A stretch of DNA of 14,265 nucleotides from Comamonadaceae bacterium (GCA_947457975.1 CANGYC010000030.1:1-14265); one strand, 5' to 3'; numbered from the stretch's first letter, positions 1 through 6,992 are shown. Notes: a model not told the origin generated them from the sequence alone. Program-made: numbers and translations.

Positions 1-143
1 AGGAAGGCCGCCTGAACTACCCGAGCATGACCGCTCGCCGCCGCAACACGGCTGAGCACAGCATCGAGGTGGTGGGTGGCCAACTGCGCGCCATGATGCC
101 TTGGATCGCCAAGAACAAGCTGGTGGACCAGACCCGCAACTGA
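1..143 (+). CDS. ilvC: Ketol-acid reductoisomerase, C-terminal end (partial)
   Basis: The last 46 codons of a gene that enters from the left edge, read in the frame starting at base 3 and ending with TGA at 141-143. The visible protein ends with [18 protein letters not shown], then [18 protein letters not shown]. This matches the conserved tail of class I ketol-acid reductoisomerases, which use NADPH to convert acetolactate or acetohydroxybutyrate to the dihydroxy acid in valine, leucine and isoleucine synthesis. The catalytic and cofactor domains lie outside the window. The next genes, pssA and leuA, fit the ilv-pssA-leuA order common in Burkholderiales (known context). The identification rests on a short tail plus context, but the tail is distinctive. 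Confidence 0.88.
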   Translation, partial: EGRLNYPSMTARRRNTAEHSIEVVGGQLRAMMPWIAKNKLVDQTRN

Positions 144-180
144 TCAGCCCCGGCGGCTTTGGCCGCTGGTGTTGATCGCA

Positions 181-210
181 GGGCCGCCTTCGGGCGGCCT
201 TTTGCTTTTT
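181..210 (+). terminator. Intrinsic terminator after ilvC
   Basis: A perfect 7-bp GC stem, GGCCGCC (182-188) with GGCGGCC (193-199), closes a TTCG tetraloop. It is followed by a T-rich run (TTTTGCTTTTT) to 210. A smaller hairpin (153-157 with 162-166, loop TTTG) lies just upstream without a T-tract. Together they should end the ilv transcript before pssA, whose start codon lies only 24 bp further on. Confidence 0.85.
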
Positions 211-233
211 CACGTACCCCTTACACTTTCGGC

Positions 234-1052
234 ATGCACGACGGTCACGACACCCCCCACGACACCCCCTCTGAAGGCCAGGAACCCCGAAAGCCGCGCA
301 AGGGCATTTATGTCTTGCCGAACCTGTTCACGCTCGCGGCCTTGTTCGGTGGGTTCTATGCCATCGTGATGGCCATGAACGGCCGCTTCGAGCAGGCCGC
401 CATCGGTGTGTTCTGCGCCATGGTGCTTGACAGCCTCGATGGGCGCGTGGCACGCATGACCAATACGCAAAGCGCCTTCGGGGAGCAGATGGATTCGCTC
501 TCGGACATGGTGTCCTTCGGTGCCGCGCCGGCGCTGATTGCCTATGTCTGGGCCCTCAAGGGCACGGGCCGCTGGGGCTGGATCGCCGCCTTCGTCTACT
601 GTGCCTGCGCGGCGCTGAGGCTGGCCCGGTTCAATGTCAACACGGCTGTGGTGGACAGGCGTTTTTTCCAGGGCCTGCCTTCGCCCGCAGCGGCAGCCCT
701 GGTCACCGGCTTTATCTGGCTCATGACCGAAGGTGGCATCCCCGGCGATGACGTGCGCTGGGTCATGTTCGCTCTGACTCTCTATGCAGGCTTGACCATG
801 GTCACGAATGTGCCTTTCTACAGCTTCAAGGACATCAGTATCAAGCGCAGCGTGCCCTTTGCCGTGATCGTGCTCCTGGCCCTGGGAATCGCCGTGATCA
901 ACATCGACCCCCCCACGGTCATCTTCGGCCTCTTCGTCATTTACGGCCTGTCTGGCTACGCCTTGTATGTCTGGCGCCGCACCAAGGGCATGCCCACCAG
1001 TGTGATCTCTACCTCCACGGACGAGCCTGACGAGCGCGGCCTTCATAAGTGA
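234..1052 (+). CDS. pssA: CDP-diacylglycerol--serine O-phosphatidyltransferase
   Basis: 272 aa membrane enzyme that joins CDP-diacylglycerol and L-serine to give phosphatidylserine, the precursor of phosphatidylethanolamine. The CDP-alcohol phosphatidyltransferase signature DGx2ARx8Gx3Dx3D is complete: D69-G70, A73-R74, G83, D87 and D91, with a further acidic D66. Hydrophobic segments begin at about residue 26 (PNLFTLAALFGGFYAIVMA) and continue to about 255, as expected for this polytopic family. The N-terminus (residues 1-23) is hydrophilic and His/Asp/Pro-rich. I chose ATG 234. An in-frame TTG at 159 would place the terminator inside the gene. No good Shine-Dalgarno sequence precedes the ATG, and a TACACT hexamer at 222-227 lies only 6 bp upstream, so a leaderless message is possible (inference). 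The gene sits between ilvC and leuA. Confidence 0.93.
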   Translation: MHDGHDTPHDTPSEGQEPRKPRKGIYVLPNLFTLAALFGGFYAIVMAMNGRFEQAAIGVFCAMVLDSLDGRVARMTNTQSAFGEQMDSLSDMVSFGAAPALIAYVWALKGTGRWGWIAAFVYCACAALRLARFNVNTAVVDRRFFQGLPSPAAAALVTGFIWLMTEGGIPGDDVRWVMFALTLYAGLTMVTNVPFYSFKDISIKRSVPFAVIVLLALGIAVINIDPPTVIFGLFVIYGLSGYALYVWRRTKGMPTSVISTSTDEPDERGLHK

Positions 1053-1108
1053 ACTCCCTGCCAGAACGATGGTCTGAGCTCATATGACTTTGTGATACAT
1101 TGATCGAC

Positions 1109-1165
1109 ATGACTGATCGTCTGCTGTCCCTATTGCTCCTATCCCCACACGGGCGGAGACACTAG
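1109..1165 (+). CDS. leuL: leu operon leader peptide
   Basis: A short reading frame of 18 codons, [18 protein letters not shown], ends with TAG at 1163-1165. Six codons are leucine (CTG CTG at 1121-1126, then CTA TTG CTC CTA at 1130-1141), an extreme density for so short a peptide. It lies 22 bp upstream of a hairpin/T-tract terminator and 121 bp upstream of leuA, the classical arrangement for ribosome-mediated attenuation of leucine synthesis genes. A ribosome short of Leu-tRNA would stall on these codons. No Shine-Dalgarno is visible before ATG 1109. A TG-extended -10-like element (TGTGATACA, 1091-1099) just upstream would make the leader nearly leaderless. The reading frame and leucine run are seen directly; the regulatory role is inferred from context. 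Confidence 0.8.
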   Translation: MTDRLLSLLLLSPHGRRH

Positions 1166-1187
1166 CGCGCACGCGTTTTCCCAGTCG

Positions 1188-1225
1188 ACGGCCCGTTTGC
1201 TTGAGCATCCGGGCCGTTTTGCTTT
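1188..1225 (+). terminator. leuA transcription attenuator (leader terminator)
   Basis: A perfect 8-bp stem, ACGGCCCG (1188-1195) with CGGGCCGT (1210-1217), has a 14-nt loop containing a small inner TGC/GCA pairing and is followed by a T-rich tract (TTTTGCTTT). It stands between the leucine-rich leader peptide and leuA. A competing pairing is visible: ACGGGC (1149-1154, inside the leader reading frame) is complementary to GCCCGT (1191-1196), which would break the terminator stem. A ribosome stalled on the first Leu codons leaves 1149-1154 free. One that reaches the stop codon covers it and lets the terminator form. Confidence 0.78.
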
Positions 1226-1286
1226 GCACGACGACCAGGTGGTCAACACAAGCAGCCAAATTGCCACCTCACCTTGGATTGAAGCC

Positions 1287-2825
1287 ATGACCGACAAATT
1301 GATCATTTTCGACACGACCTTGCGCGACGGCGAGCAGTCGCCCGGCGCCTCCATGACCCGCGATGAAAAGCTGCGCATCGCCCGGCAGCTCGAGCGCCTG
1401 AAGGTGGACGTGATCGAGGCTGGGTTCGCCGCCAGTTCCAACGGCGACTTCGAAGCCGTCAAGGCCATTGCGAACGCCATCAAGGATTCCACGGTGTGCT
1501 CGCTCTCGCGGGCCAATGACCGCGACATCGCGCGAGCTGCTGAGGCCCTCCAGGGTGCCAACAGCGCCCGCATCCACACCTTCATTGCCACCTCGCCCCT
1601 GCACATGGAGAAAAAGCTCAGGATGTCACCCGAGCAGGTGCTGGAGCAGGCCAAGCAATCCGTGCGGTTTGCACGCAACGTGTGTGCCGACGTCGAGTTC
1701 AGCGCCGAAGATGGTTACCGCAGCGAGATTGACTTCCTCGCCCGCGTGGTCGAGGCTGTGATCGCCGAGGGCGCCACCACCATCAACATTCCCGACACCG
1801 TGGGTTACGCCGTGCCGGAGCTGTATGGCAACTTCATCAAGACCTTGCGCGAGAAGGTCCCCAATTCCGACAAGGCCATCTGGTCAGTGCATTGCCACAA
1901 CGACCTCGGCATGGCGGTGGCCAACTCCCTGGCCGGCGTGAAGATCGGCGGTGCCCGCCAGGTTGAGTGCACCATCAACGGCTTGGGTGAGCGCGCTGGA
2001 AACTGCTCGCTTGAAGAAATCGTCATGGCCGTCAAGACGCGACGCGACTATTTCACGCTCGACGTGGGCATCGATACCCAGCACATCGTGGCTGCCAGCC
2101 GCATGGTCAGCCAGACCACCGGCTTCGTGGTTCAGCCCAACAAAGCGGTGGTGGGGGCCAACGCCTTCGCGCATGCGTCCGGCATCCACCAGGACGGCGT
2201 GCTCAAGGCGCGTGACACCTACGAGATCATGCGTGCCGAGGACGTGGGCTGGAGCGCCAACAAGATCGTGCTGGGCAAACTCAGCGGCCGCAATGCCTTC
2301 AAGCAGCGCCTGCAAGACCTGGGCGTGCAGCTCGACAGCGAGTCCGAGATCAACACCGCTTTTGCCAAGTTCAAGGAGTTGGCCGATCGCAAGAGCGAGA
2401 TCTTTGACGAGGACATCCTGGCCCTGGTCAGCGACGAGAGCGTGACCAGCGAGAAAGAGCAATTCGGATTCGTCTCACTGTCGCAGCGCAGCGAGACGGG
2501 CGAGCGACCGCATGCGTCTATTGTGTTCACAGTGGCCGGCAAGGAGGTGCGCGCCGAGGCCGATGGGAATGGCCCTGTCGATGCGTCGCTCAAGGCCATT
2601 GAGAGCCATGTCCAGAGCGGCGCCGAGATGGTCTTGTACTCTGTCAATGCCATCAGTGGCTCTACCGAGAGCCAGGGTGAAGTGACTGTGCGCCTGCAAA
2701 ACAGCGGCCGGGTGGTTAATGGCGTGGGCTCCGATCCTGACATCGTGGTCGCTTCCGCCAAGGCCTACCTGAGTGCCCTGAACAAGCTGCAGAGCAAGGC
2801 CGACCGGGTTGCCGCCCAGGGCTGA
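1287..2825 (+). CDS. leuA: 2-isopropylmalate synthase
   Basis: 512 aa, the usual length for LeuA. It condenses acetyl-CoA with 2-ketoisovalerate to give 2-isopropylmalate, the first committed step of leucine synthesis. The N-terminal HMGL-type TIM barrel begins with [12 protein letters not shown] (residues 9-20; R13 and D14 catalytic/metal site). The metal-binding HCHND is at H202/H204, and GLGERAGN ends at N239. [10 protein letters not shown] lies in the linking subdomain. The C-terminal part (about 395-512) with GNGPVDA is the LeuA dimer/allosteric domain that binds leucine for feedback inhibition. ATG 1287 starts the conserved [16 protein letters not shown]; an in-frame upstream ATG at 1197 falls inside the attenuator hairpin and is unlikely. 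Regulation is probably twofold: feedback on the enzyme and attenuation through the leader at 1109-1225. Confidence 0.96.
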   Translation: MTDKLIIFDTTLRDGEQSPGASMTRDEKLRIARQLERLKVDVIEAGFAASSNGDFEAVKAIANAIKDSTVCSLSRANDRDIARAAEALQGANSARIHTFIATSPLHMEKKLRMSPEQVLEQAKQSVRFARNVCADVEFSAEDGYRSEIDFLARVVEAVIAEGATTINIPDTVGYAVPELYGNFIKTLREKVPNSDKAIWSVHCHNDLGMAVANSLAGVKIGGARQVECTINGLGERAGNCSLEEIVMAVKTRRDYFTLDVGIDTQHIVAASRMVSQTTGFVVQPNKAVVGANAFAHASGIHQDGVLKARDTYEIMRAEDVGWSANKIVLGKLSGRNAFKQRLQDLGVQLDSESEINTAFAKFKELADRKSEIFDEDILALVSDESVTSEKEQFGFVSLSQRSETGERPHASIVFTVAGKEVRAEADGNGPVDASLKAIESHVQSGAEMVLYSVNAISGSTESQGEVTVRLQNSGRVVNGVGSDPDIVVASAKAYLSALNKLQSKADRVAAQG

Positions 2826-2889
2826 GCCGGCCGGCTTGGACTGCAGGCGGGGGTGGGCAGCTTGAGGAATCACGCGCAAGTTTTTGATA

Positions 2890-2918
2890 TTGCGTAACAT
2901 TTTTTAATTAGATACACT
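2890..2918 (+). promoter_or_regulatory. Candidate sigma-70 promoter for the PBP7-type gene
   Basis: TTGCGT (2890-2895) and TACACT (2913-2918) are separated by exactly 17 bp in a markedly A/T-rich patch (2880-2920) between leuA and the next gene. They match 3/6 and 4/6 of the -35 and -10 consensus. A second -35-like hexamer, TTGATA (2884-2889), lies just upstream but would be 23 bp from the -10. The start codon is 28 bp downstream of the -10. Read from sequence only. Confidence 0.4.
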
Positions 2919-2945
2919 CGGCGCAGTTTTTATCACCTGCCGCAT

Positions 2946-4034
2946 ATGCCACTGTCCATCCTGCGCCGTGTCCTGCCCAGCCTCGCACTTGTGGCGCTGG
3001 CGACCTCGCTGACAGTTGTCTCCCCTCTGACCTTTGCCCAAGCCGGTAAGGGCGAGTCTGCCAAGTCACAGCAGCGCAAGGCCTCCAAGGGGAACAAGGC
3101 CTCCAAGGCAGGCAACAAGGCCTCGGCGCGTAAGGTGGCGCGGGTCAATGGCAAGGGCGTCAAGGCGGCCACTCTGCGTGCAGCGGTTCCCCCACGCCCC
3201 TCTTATGGGCAGATAGCAGGTCTGCACAGTGTCTCTGATCCTCTCGACTTGAAGTCCAGCGTGGCCCTGGTGATTGACCAGGACACGCGCGAGGTGCTGA
3301 TCAGCAAGAACGACCACGCGGTGCTGCCGATCGCCTCGCTCACCAAACTCATGACCGGCGTGATCGTCAGCGGTGCCAAACTGCCCATGGACGAGATGAT
3401 CACCATCACCCAGGCTGATGTGGACACCGAGAAGGGCAGCACCTCGCGTCTTCGCGTGGGCACCAGCCTGAGCCGGGGTGAGCTGCTGCATCTGGCGCTC
3501 ATGTCCAGCGAGAACCGTGCTGCCCACGCCCTCGGGCGAACCTACCCAGGCGGCTTGCAGTCTTTCGTCTCCCTCATGAATGCCAAGGCCCAGATGCTGG
3601 GCATGAAGGACACGCGCTACGTCGAGCCCACTGGCCTGTCGAGCCGTAACCAATCCAGCGCGCAGGACCTGGCCATCCTGGTCAATATCGCCTATGCCGA
3701 CCCAACCCTGCGCGAACTCTCCACCTCCACGGGTCACGAGGTGGCCGTTGGCAGCCAAACCCTCAAGTACAACAACACCAATCGCCTGGTCAAAAGTCCT
3801 TCATGGGAGATCGGTCTGCAAAAAACCGGCTACATCTCTGAGGCCGGCCAGTGCCTGGTGATGCAAACCCGGGTGGCGGGACGCAAGCTGATCATGGTCT
3901 TTTTGGACTCTGCTGGAAAGTTCAGCCGCATCGGAGATGCCGAGCGCGTGCGGCAGTGGTTGGAGAACAACCCCATGGCCCTGCAGCGTCCGGCGCTGCG
4001 CACCGCCGAGCCAGTCAAGCTGGTGGACGGCTGA
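2946..4034 (+). CDS. Serine-type D-Ala-D-Ala carboxypeptidase/endopeptidase (PBP7-like)
   Basis: 362 aa periplasmic peptidoglycan hydrolase of the S11 family (low-molecular-weight penicillin-binding protein). All three active-site motifs are present: S131-L-T-K134 (nucleophile Ser131), S188-E-N190, and K293-T-G295. A signal peptide occupies about residues 1-31 (basic start, hydrophobic core, TFAQA before the cut). A Lys/Ala/Ser/Asn-rich linker of about 45 residues with repeated NKASK-like units follows, and the catalytic domain runs from about 90 to 340. The absence of a large C-terminal beta domain fits PbpG/PBP7 better than DacA (PBP5). It probably trims or opens crosslinks in peptidoglycan (family knowledge). 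It is a single gene with its own candidate promoter and a terminator directly downstream. The Shine-Dalgarno before ATG 2946 is weak. Confidence 0.9.
   Translation: MPLSILRRVLPSLALVALATSLTVVSPLTFAQAGKGESAKSQQRKASKGNKASKAGNKASARKVARVNGKGVKAATLRAAVPPRPSYGQIAGLHSVSDPLDLKSSVALVIDQDTREVLISKNDHAVLPIASLTKLMTGVIVSGAKLPMDEMITITQADVDTEKGSTSRLRVGTSLSRGELLHLALMSSENRAAHALGRTYPGGLQSFVSLMNAKAQMLGMKDTRYVEPTGLSSRNQSSAQDLAILVNIAYADPTLRELSTSTGHEVAVGSQTLKYNNTNRLVKSPSWEIGLQKTGYISEAGQCLVMQTRVAGRKLIMVFLDSAGKFSRIGDAERVRQWLENNPMALQRPALRTAEPVKLVDG
3077..3124 (+). repeat. Short in-gene repeat coding for a basic Lys/Ala/Ser linker
   Basis: CAAGGCCTCCAAGG occurs at 3077-3090 and 3095-3108 (18-bp period), and its first nine bases recur at 3116-3124 (21-bp step). 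The copies stay in frame and encode KASK-type units in the linker of the PBP7-like protein. The copies are nearly identical at DNA level, which suggests recent slippage expansion (inference). Confidence 0.7.
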
Positions 4035-4052
4035 AGCTTCCTTTTTCCCACA

Positions 4053-4079
4053 AAAAACGGCGCCAAGAGCGCCGTTTTT
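4053..4079. terminator. Bidirectional intrinsic terminator
   Basis: AAAAACGGCGC (4053-4063) pairs perfectly with GCGCCGTTTTT (4069-4079) around a 5-nt loop. The T-run serves the + strand PBP7-like gene (ends 4034). The A-run gives a U-tract on the - strand for the convergent iclR-type gene (ends 4097). An 11-bp stem with both tracts is strong evidence. Confidence 0.93.
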
Positions 4080-4096
4080 CATGGGCTGGTGCGGGG

Positions 4097-4891
4097 TCAG
4101 GGCTTGGTTTGGAACTGCTTGCAGCCCAAGGAGGACGAGATTTCCTGTGCCGTGGCCTGCAGTTTCGGGAGCCAGTTCTCGTCCAGGCGATCGGCCGGCG
4201 CAGAGATGGACAGGCCCGCGATCAACTTGTTCTGGTCGTCGTAGATGCCTGCAGCCATGCAACGCACCCCCATTTCCAGTTCTTCGTTATCTCGGGCGAT
4301 GCCGTACTGGCGGGCCTTGGAGAGCTCGCGCTCCAGAATGGGCAGTTGCGTCAGGCTGTTTTGCGTGTGACCAGGCAGGCCCGTGCGCGTGGCATAGGCC
4401 CGCAGGCGCTGCGGGTCGTCGAAAGCCAGGAACAGCTTGCCGACCGAGGTCAGGTGCAGTGGTGCGCGTCCGCCGATGGCGCGAACCACCTGCATGCCCG
4501 ATCGTTCGCTGTAGGCGCGCTCGACGTAAACAATCTCATCACCCTGGCGCATGCTCAGGTTCACCGGTTGCTGGATCAGCCGGTGCAACTCGCGCATGGG
4601 TGCCAGCGCGGCATCGCGAACGCTCAGGCGAGCCTTGACCAGATTGCCCAGCTCCAGAAGACGCATCCCTAGGCGGTAGCTGCCGGCCATGGGGCGGTCC
4701 ACGAAGCGGCCCACGGTCAGGTCGTTGAGGATGCGGTGGGCCGTCGATGGATGGAGTCCTGACTTTTCGGAAATCTCTTTGAGTGAAACCGGCTCTTCAC
4801 GGCCGGCCAGAATTTCCAGCAGCGTGAACATGCGTCCGATCACCTGGACGGTGGGTTCGACCGGCAGACTGGACGAATCGTCTTTTTTCAT
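4097..4891 (-). CDS. IclR family transcriptional regulator
   Basis: 264 aa from ATG 4891. The N-terminal winged helix-turn-helix covers about residues 16-75 (VQVIGRMFTLLEILAG, then EISEKSGLHPSTAHRILNDL). The effector-binding IclR domain fills about 85-260, with the typical VGKLFLAF, RARQYGIARDNEELEMGVRC-type stretch and AGLSISAP. Members bind small aromatic or organic acids and act as local repressors or activators; the effector here cannot be read. A GTG at 4903 in the same frame is an alternative start, but its GGAG is only 1 nt away and the likely -10 box (4916-4921) would leave almost no leader, so I prefer the ATG. It is the last gene after aat and bpt on this strand but has a 74-bp gap carrying its own dyad, so it may be transcribed separately and autoregulated. 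Confidence 0.88.
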   Translation of the reverse strand: MKKDDSSSLPVEPTVQVIGRMFTLLEILAGREEPVSLKEISEKSGLHPSTAHRILNDLTVGRFVDRPMAGSYRLGMRLLELGNLVKARLSVRDAALAPMRELHRLIQQPVNLSMRQGDEIVYVERAYSERSGMQVVRAIGGRAPLHLTSVGKLFLAFDDPQRLRAYATRTGLPGHTQNSLTQLPILERELSKARQYGIARDNEELEMGVRCMAAGIYDDQNKLIAGLSISAPADRLDENWLPKLQATAQEISSSLGCKQFQTKP

Positions 4892-4912
4892 ATTCAGCTT
4901 CACACTCCGGAC

Positions 4913-4936
4913 TGCATTTTACTTTGTGAAATTGCA
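4913..4936 (-). promoter_or_regulatory. Candidate IclR operator overlapping a -10 box
   Basis: A 24-bp interrupted dyad: TGCA (4913-4916) with TTT (4918-4920), mirrored by AAA (4929-4931) with TGCA (4933-4936). On the - strand, TAAAAT (4921-4916), 5/6 to the -10 consensus, lies inside it, 24 bp upstream of ATG 4891. No convincing -35 is visible. Position and symmetry suggest an autoregulatory operator (inference). Confidence 0.4.
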
Positions 4937-4965
4937 GGAAGCTGACATTTGGCCGCGTCAGGGGC

Positions 4966-5724
4966 TCAGCTGGCGTCGATCCACTGTCCCCCTACCAGCT
5001 TCTGGTTGGGCTGGAAGCGGGCCTTGTAGTTCATCTTGGGACTCTCGCCGATCCAGTAGCCCAGGTACACATAGGGCAAGTTCAGCCGGCGGGCCTGCTC
5101 GATCTGCCAGAGGATGCTGTAGGTGCCATAGCTGGCCTTGTCCCCGGGCTCGTAGAAGGTGTAAACCGCGGAGATGCCGTCCTCGAGCACATCGAGAATG
5201 GAGACCATGCGCAGCCTGCCCAGCGCGGGTGCGGTCTGGCCTTCGATGGCAGGCTCTGCAGGGTCACGGAACTCAATCAGCCGGGAGTTGACCCGGCTTT
5301 GCAGCAGGAACTGGGTGTACTGGTCGATGCTGTCCTGGTCCATGCCGCCTCCGGCATGGCGGCCGTTTTGGTAGCGCAGGTAGAGTTGGTAGTGTTCGGG
5401 TATGAAGCACAGATTGAGCACCCGGGCTTCGAGGTGGGTTTGCTGCTTCCATGCCCGGCGCTGGCTCCGGTCGGGGACGAAGCGCTCCACCGGCACGCGC
5501 AGGGGCACACAGGCCTGACAGCCGTCGCAATAGGGCCGGTAGGTGAACATCCCGCTGCGCCTGAAGCCCCGCGACACCAGGTCAGAGTAGGCCGCGTTGT
5601 GAATCAGGTGACTGGGTGTGGCCACCTGTGAGCGCGCCTGCCGCCCCGGCAGGTAACTGCAGGGGTAGGGCGCCGTGGCATAGAACTGCAGGGTCTGCAG
5701 CGGCAGATCTTTGAGGTGCGTCAC
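4966..5724 (-). CDS. bpt: Aspartate/glutamate leucyltransferase (Bpt; ATE-family arginyltransferase homologue)
   Basis: 252 aa. Bpt enzymes move leucine from Leu-tRNA to N-terminal Asp or Glu of proteins, marking them for ClpS/ClpAP degradation (family knowledge). The ATE N-terminal domain shows PCSYLPGR with C22, GFRRSG (residues 53-58) and a C66-D-G-C69-Q-A-C72 cluster. The C-terminal domain contains YTFYEP, the [16 protein letters not shown] stretch and [20 protein letters not shown] near the end. The start is GTG 5724, 10 bp after the aat stop; no ATG lies in frame between the aat stop and the conserved N-terminus. The frame stays open upstream to 5976 but there overlaps aat. Translation probably depends on coupling to aat, since no clear Shine-Dalgarno is seen. 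Confidence 0.92.
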   Translation of the reverse strand: MTHLKDLPLQTLQFYATAPYPCSYLPGRQARSQVATPSHLIHNAAYSDLVSRGFRRSGMFTYRPYCDGCQACVPLRVPVERFVPDRSQRRAWKQQTHLEARVLNLCFIPEHYQLYLRYQNGRHAGGGMDQDSIDQYTQFLLQSRVNSRLIEFRDPAEPAIEGQTAPALGRLRMVSILDVLEDGISAVYTFYEPGDKASYGTYSILWQIEQARRLNLPYVYLGYWIGESPKMNYKARFQPNQKLVGGQWIDAS

Positions 5725-5734
5725 GCGTGAACCA

Positions 5735-6478
5735 TCAAGAAAGCTCAGACCAGTATAGGTGGCTGAAACGCCAGAGCGGCGCGGGCTGCGCCACCCGCTC
5801 GGCCACCTCCGCCACAAAGTGCGCACGGGGCACCTCTGCAGCCCCGAGCGAAGCGAGATGGGCCGTATTCTGCTGGCAGTCGATGAGGTCCATGCCTTGG
5901 GCCCGACAGAAGGCCACCAGCGCGGCCAGGGCGATCTTGGATGCATCGGTGCGGTGGGCAAACATCGACTCACCAAAGACCATGCGCCCCAGGCTCACGC
6001 AATACAGACCGCCGATCAATTCGCCGTCCACCCGGGTCTCGATGCTGTGCGCCAGCCCGTCGCGGTGCAGGGCCTCGTAGGCCTCGATCATTTCCTGCAC
6101 GATCCAGGTGCCGTTCTGGCCCGCACGCGGTTTGCCCGCGCATTGCCGGATCACCTCGCTGAAGTCCTGGTCCATACATACCTCGCAGCCCGGCGTGGCC
6201 TGAAAGCGCAGCAATGTCTTTTTCAGTGATCGGTGCAGCCTGAATTGGTCCGTGCGCAGCACCATGCGGGGGTCAGGGCTCCACCAGAGCACCGGTTGCC
6301 CTGCACTGAACCACGGAAAGATCCCGTGGGCATAAGCGTGCCTGAGCGTCTCGAGCTTGAGTGATCCGCCTGCAGCCAGCAGGCCTGGGGCGGGCGCGTG
6401 CGAGCTCCAGGCTTGTTCCACGGGCGGGAAGAGGTCGCCGTCGAGCAGCCAGGGTATGGGTTGGGGTGGGCGTCGCAT
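5735..6478 (-). CDS. aat: Leucyl/phenylalanyl-tRNA--protein transferase
   Basis: 247 aa cytoplasmic enzyme that transfers Leu or Phe from tRNA to proteins with N-terminal Arg or Lys, creating N-degrons for ClpS/ClpAP. Family motifs from ATG 6478: [20 protein letters not shown] (about 37-56), WWSPDPR (65-71), GTWI, AHSIET, then [17 protein letters not shown] and [10 protein letters not shown], and the IDCQ element near 215. Length is normal. At position 160 the usual small residue of GGLYG is a Cys (C160), a minor deviation. A TTG at 6496 is in frame upstream but ATG 6478 is preferred. It is followed after 10 bp by bpt in an N-end-rule operon seen in many proteobacteria. Confidence 0.95.
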   Translation of the reverse strand: MRRPPQPIPWLLDGDLFPPVEQAWSSHAPAPGLLAAGGSLKLETLRHAYAHGIFPWFSAGQPVLWWSPDPRMVLRTDQFRLHRSLKKTLLRFQATPGCEVCMDQDFSEVIRQCAGKPRAGQNGTWIVQEMIEAYEALHRDGLAHSIETRVDGELIGGLYCVSLGRMVFGESMFAHRTDASKIALAALVAFCRAQGMDLIDCQQNTAHLASLGAAEVPRAHFVAEVAERVAQPAPLWRFSHLYWSELS

Positions 6479-6549
6479 GACAGCACGGTGGCTCAATCGA
6501 TCCTGTCGATGGTAGCGCCAAGTCCGCCGCGCCGCGTCGCTTCGGTCCC

Positions 6550-6608
6550 GTCAGCCTTGTCGGTGCAAGCTGACTCGGCTGCGGCCTACCGGCTGATGGG
6601 CCGTTTTT
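6550..6608 (+). other. Two consecutive hairpins ending in T5 in the aat/small-gene intergenic region
   Basis: The 253-bp gap between aat (start 6478, - strand) and the small gene at 6732 holds a 9-bp stem with one bulge (6550-6559 with 6566-6574, 6-nt loop). This is followed by CGGCC (6582-6586) pairing with GGCCG (6599-6603) and then TTTTT (6604-6608). It resembles an intrinsic terminator within the leader of the + strand gene, or the end of a short RNA. The second stem is only 5 bp, so termination would be weak. No clear promoter is visible in the gap. Confidence 0.35.
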
Positions 6609-6731
6609 CCGCTGTTTTCTAGAGTAGGTGTCGATCTGTGACAAACGCAACGAGCCGAGCGCACCTGGCGCAGGACATCGCTCAGACCCCACACCCTGCA
6701 GAAACGGGCCAGGACCCGGGAGGAGCAGAAC

Positions 6732-6977
6732 ATGAACACCATCGCTGAACTTTTCAAGCGGATGCCGATCGCCGCCATCGTCGACGATCAGCTCTACGAT
6801 GCCCAGCGCAAGCTGCTAGAGCACGAGGCCGCCGCTGAACACCATGCCGCCCTGGCGGAGATGTACCTTTGCCGCGTTCAACGTCTGCTGCAAACCGGCA
6901 CCCGCAGCAAGTCCAGTGATGCGGTCGAGGACAGCGCCGCCATAGCCCTCAAGACCGGCCGACGCCTGCGCGCCTGA
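6732..6977 (+). CDS. Small protein of unknown function (81 aa)
   Basis: 81 aa with a very strong Shine-Dalgarno (GGGAGGAG at 6718-6725, 6 bp before ATG), so it is very likely translated. The N-terminal 30 residues (MNTIAELFKRMPIAAIVDDQ, then LYDAQRKLLEHEA) and the following EHHAALAEMYLCRVQRL are Ala/Leu/Glu-rich with heptad-like spacing, predicting two amphipathic helices, perhaps a helical hairpin. The C-terminal 25 residues are polar and basic and look disordered. No signal peptide, membrane segment or metal motif. I do not recognise a named family. It stands alone, divergent from aat and convergent with the TRIC-like gene. Confidence 0.75.
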   Translation: MNTIAELFKRMPIAAIVDDQLYDAQRKLLEHEAAAEHHAALAEMYLCRVQRLLQTGTRSKSSDAVEDSAAIALKTGRRLRA

Positions 6978-6992
6978 AGCGGATGCAGGCGC
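6970..6992. terminator. Hairpin between convergent genes
   Basis: GCGCCTG (6970-6976, overlapping the stop codon of the 81-aa gene) pairs with CAGGCGC (6986-6992) over a 9-nt loop. It lies in the 38-bp gap between two convergent genes. There is no T-tract on either side, so it would be a poor intrinsic terminator; it may only block 3' exonucleases. Confidence 0.3.

Noticed and set aside
210..1046. Long open frame on the - strand opposite pssA
   Set aside because: Shadow frame typical of GC-rich genes: His/Gly/Asp-rich composition, no start signal, and the + strand has a fully recognisable enzyme. The same applies to long antisense frames over leuA, the PBP7-like gene, the LysR-type gene and the substrate-binding protein gene.
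2825..2836. 12-bp perfect palindrome AGCCGGCCGGCT at the leuA stop codon
   Set aside because: No loop and no T-tract, so not an intrinsic terminator; a palindrome of this type is not unlikely by chance in DNA of this GC content.
3851..4672. Long + strand open frame spanning the end of the PBP7-like gene and the iclR-type gene
   Set aside because: It crosses a strong terminator, is antisense to a clear IclR protein, and has no ribosome binding site or recognisable domain.
5725..5976. Upstream extension of bpt to 5976
   Set aside because: The extension is Ser/Arg/Pro-rich, overlaps the conserved 3' end of aat, and is not part of the ATE family; GTG 5724 gives the normal length.
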